Shown one piece after another: positions 7,153 through 8,740 of a stretch of 8,740 bases of DNA. Below the pieces are notes generated by a model that searched no databases, was not told where the DNA came from, and saw nothing but the letters and a program-made list of their open reading frames with translations. The position numbers and the translations under genes are program-made. The stretch is from contig JAFAEA010000072.1 of the NCBI GenBank assembly GCA_023424355.1, forward strand, positions 1-8,740, in the 5' to 3' direction. This DNA comes from Chloroflexota bacterium (lineage in GTDB: Bacteria > Chloroflexota > Chloroflexia > Thermomicrobiales > UBA6265). Each line of letters opens with the position of its first letter. Position 1 is the stretch's first letter.

Positions 7153-8188
7153 ATTCCAGGTCGATGAACTGCACCGCGATAGTCGTCGCCATTCCGATTG
7201 CGACTCCGAGCAGAGTCTCGAGCACCCGGTCCCGGATGATGGTTGAGGCGGAGGTAGGAGATGCCATATTCACCATCAACAGTGCGATGATAGTGATGAA
7301 GATCATCGCCGCCGCATAGTTGCGCAGAATAAGCAGTTCGATCACCCCCTGACATACGATGGCGATGACAAGAATCACAATCACCGGAATATCAAGAGCC
7401 ATGAGTGCCGCCGCGAAGACGACACCGATCACAGTACCGAGGAAACGCTGAACACCTCGCGTGAGGCGCGCATGGATGTTGGCACCAGTGAGAACGGCGA
7501 TAGCCGCCACCATGGCCCAATACCAGTGATCGTCGAAGAGAACCAGTCCCGCCCAGCCCGATAACAAGGCAGCGATAGTGATGGTGATGGTATTGATCCA
7601 GTGATTTTGCTGCAGAGCGGCACTTGGTGATGTCTGAAAGAGCTGCCGAATGGAGATTTGTCGCAAGGCGAGTGTGCCGGTAACCGCGAGCGAGAAGAGC
7701 ACAGCTCCACCACCCACAAGCAGTACGTGCCAATAGGAGCTCGGTTCTGCCGGGATCATGGCACACGCACCTGCTGAAAACACGGTGAATACGGGGCCGG
7801 TTGGCCGCCATCCAAGCCGGAACGAGATCAGTGTCACGAGTCCGGCGATTAAACCTACACCCAGCACCTTGACCCAGTTTGCTGCATCGACAATTGAAAG
7901 CGTGGTGCCAGCCAACATCGACAACACGATCGCCAGGCCGGCAGAGGCCTGCATCCGAAAGCGATTGGCGTAGGTGTCGTAGCGGCCGTAGATAGCCGCG
8001 AACGCACCGAATGAGGCATACATCGCCAGGTCGCTACGATCGATCATGTACAGCACCAGCAGAGGAATCGCTAACGAGATCGCCGCCCTCGCAGCAACGT
8101 AATGGGCATCCTGATGCGGTCCAAAAGCGTAGGAATTTCTCAAGACAGTTCGGGTGGGGGAGTTCGAATCACCGGCTTTTCGAATCAC
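7151..8188 (-). CDS. FUSC-family integral membrane protein
   Basis: The protein is a polytopic inner-membrane protein of the FUSC / aromatic acid exporter type (YccS-like C-terminal module). From GTG 8188 it has 345 residues. Hydrophobic segments lie roughly at 33-50, 83-99, 108-124, 131-147, 152-176, 200-216, 223-238, 251-264, 267-285, 290-308 and 323-341, in two halves. The signature TRGVQRFLGTVIGV (243-256) after the second half's early helices matches the conserved R-x-x-GT-x-x-G of FUSC domains. Related proteins export aromatic acids or have unknown substrates; no substrate can be read here. The frame stays open to GTG 8284, but that start would lie inside tdk. GTG 8188 is preferred because GGAGGGG (8199-8205) precedes it, though the 10-nt spacer is a little long. 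The phosphatase gene begins 9 nt after the stop, in the same frame. Confidence 0.8.
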   Translation of the reverse strand: MIRKAGDSNSPTRTVLRNSYAFGPHQDAHYVAARAAISLAIPLLVLYMIDRSDLAMYASFGAFAAIYGRYDTYANRFRMQASAGLAIVLSMLAGTTLSIVDAANWVKVLGVGLIAGLVTLISFRLGWRPTGPVFTVFSAGACAMIPAEPSSYWHVLLVGGGAVLFSLAVTGTLALRQISIRQLFQTSPSAALQQNHWINTITITIAALLSGWAGLVLFDDHWYWAMVAAIAVLTGANIHARLTRGVQRFLGTVIGVVFAAALMALDIPVIVILVIAIVCQGVIELLILRNYAAAMIFITIIALLMVNMASPTSASTIIRDRVLETLLGVAIGMATTIAVQFIDLE

Positions 8189-8198
8189 AGTTACTAAT

Positions 8199-8205
8199 CC
8201 CCTCC
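8199..8205 (-). promoter_or_regulatory. Shine-Dalgarno GGAGGGG for the membrane protein
   Basis: The minus strand carries GGAGGGG ten nt before GTG 8188. This is the strongest ribosome binding site in the divergent region. It supports a start well inside the longest open frame, so the membrane protein gene does not overlap tdk. Confidence 0.6.
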
Positions 8206-8218
8206 GAATGAGTGTTCG

Positions 8219-8237
8219 CGAGCGCTGATTGCGCTCG
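8219..8237. repeat. Perfect 7-bp inverted repeat in divergent promoter region
   Basis: CGAGCGC (8219-8225) and GCGCTCG (8231-8237) are exact reverse complements separated by TGATT. The element lies between the start of the membrane protein gene and the proposed tdk -10 box, covering about -51 to -33 relative to a tdk transcript starting at 8270. This is a fitting place for an operator or for a 5'-leader hairpin of the minus-strand operon. No regulator gene is adjacent in the window. A GC-rich 7-bp palindrome can also arise by chance. Confidence 0.45.
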
Positions 8238-8257
8238 GCGAAAGGGTGCCATTTTGT

Positions 8258-8263
8258 TACAAT
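8258..8263 (+). promoter_or_regulatory. Candidate -10 box of tdk, implying leaderless mRNA
   Basis: TACAAT differs from consensus TATAAT at one position and ends 6 nt before the tdk ATG, so transcription would begin at or next to the A of the start codon. There is no Shine-Dalgarno sequence between the box and the ATG. No clear -35 hexamer is present at 16-18 nt spacing (TTGCGC at 8229 is 23 nt away). Confidence 0.5.
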
Positions 8264-8269
8264 CCGCGC

Positions 8270-8740
8270 ATGGCGAAATTGCACTTCAAATATGGTGCCA
8301 TGAACAGTGGCAAAAGCGACACATTAATCAAAACGGCTTACAACTACGAGGAGCGCGGACTCAGCGTGATCGTGGTGAAGCCGATGATCGATACCAAGGG
8401 TGGCGATTTCGTCACTGCGCGTGGAGGTCACACCCGGAAGGTGGATATCCACGCGGCTGAGTCCCTCGATCTGATGTCCGAAATCGCCAAGACACCGGAT
8501 ATCGCGTGTGTGCTCGTGGATGAGGCGCAGTTCCTGGCCGAGAAGCAGATCAGCCAGCTGTACCAGGTGGCGAAAGTCTTCAATATCTCCGTGATCTGCT
8601 ACGGACTTCGCGCCGATTTCCGCACCGAACTCTTCCCTGGCAGCAAGCGCCTCCTCGAAGTGGCTGACAACATCGAGAAACTCCCCACCATGTGCTTCTG
8701 CGGTAGTCAGGCGGAGTTCAATACCCGCAAAGTCAACGGC
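8270..8740 (+). CDS. tdk: Thymidine kinase, type II (partial, 3' end outside window)
   Basis: The first 157 codons of a type II thymidine kinase are present; the frame is open to the right edge and about 30-50 residues should be missing. The enzyme phosphorylates thymidine (and deoxyuridine) with ATP in the salvage pathway. The P-loop is GAMNSGKS (9-16, K15), the Walker B/catalytic segment VDEAQF (83-88), followed by YGLRADFRTELFPGSKRLLE (111-130), which carries the substrate-binding region, and the first zinc-ligand pair in MCFCG (C142, C144). The second zinc pair should lie in the missing part. ATG 8270 gives the usual short lead before the P-loop; GTG 8246 in the same frame would add eight unlikely residues and lies upstream of the -10 box. 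It is transcribed divergently from the membrane protein gene. Confidence 0.95.
   Translation, partial: MAKLHFKYGAMNSGKSDTLIKTAYNYEERGLSVIVVKPMIDTKGGDFVTARGGHTRKVDIHAAESLDLMSEIAKTPDIACVLVDEAQFLAEKQISQLYQVAKVFNISVICYGLRADFRTELFPGSKRLLEVADNIEKLPTMCFCGSQAEFNTRKVNG

Noticed and set aside
8229..8234. TTGCGC as -35 box for tdk
   Set aside because: The 23-nt spacing to TACAAT is too long for a normal sigma-70-type promoter, and the hexamer lies in the inverted repeat.
8189..8284. Longer FUSC-type protein starting at GTG 8284
   Set aside because: This start lies inside tdk and would read through the proposed tdk promoter. The extra 32 residues are Arg-rich with no family resemblance, and a good Shine-Dalgarno sequence favours GTG 8188.

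Overview
The window carries two back-to-back chromosomal units from a bacterium of moderate-to-high GC content. No RNA genes, insertion sequences, CRISPR arrays or phage genes are visible. The lineage cannot be fixed from the sequence. The atypical histidine phosphatase and an apparently leaderless tdk remind me of Actinomycetota or Chloroflexota, but that is weak inference.

Positions 1-6572 (+ strand) hold a tightly packed inositol catabolism operon: an IolE-like dehydratase, a transketolase split into N- and C-terminal subunits, IolG (inositol 2-dehydrogenase), IolB (5-deoxy-glucuronate isomerase) and IolD (trihydroxycyclohexanedione hydrolase). Junctions are 3 to 8 nt gaps or 4 to 14 nt overlaps, so the genes are very probably co-transcribed. 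IolG, IolE, IolD and IolB cover four successive steps from myo-inositol to 5-dehydro-2-deoxy-D-gluconate (DKG). The kinase (IolC), aldolase (IolJ), semialdehyde dehydrogenase (IolA), transporter and regulator are not in the window. They may lie upstream of position 1, because the operon is cut there, or may be absent.

The most interesting point is the split transketolase inside the iol genes. DKG read from C6 is a D-threo 2-ketose, the configuration transketolases cleave. A kinase- and aldolase-free route is therefore chemically reasonable: DKG plus an aldose phosphate would give a ketose phosphate plus 3-hydroxy-4-oxobutanoate (malate semialdehyde). This is a hypothesis only.

Positions 6608-8188 (- strand) hold a two-gene unit transcribed towards the iol operon: a FUSC-type membrane protein and, 9 nt further on, a histidine phosphatase-like protein. 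The latter starts with TTG and lacks the Arg of the RHG motif. From 8270 a divergent thymidine kinase gene (tdk) runs off the right edge. The 81-nt divergent intergenic region holds a perfect 7-bp inverted repeat and a -10 box placed so that tdk mRNA would start at its ATG.
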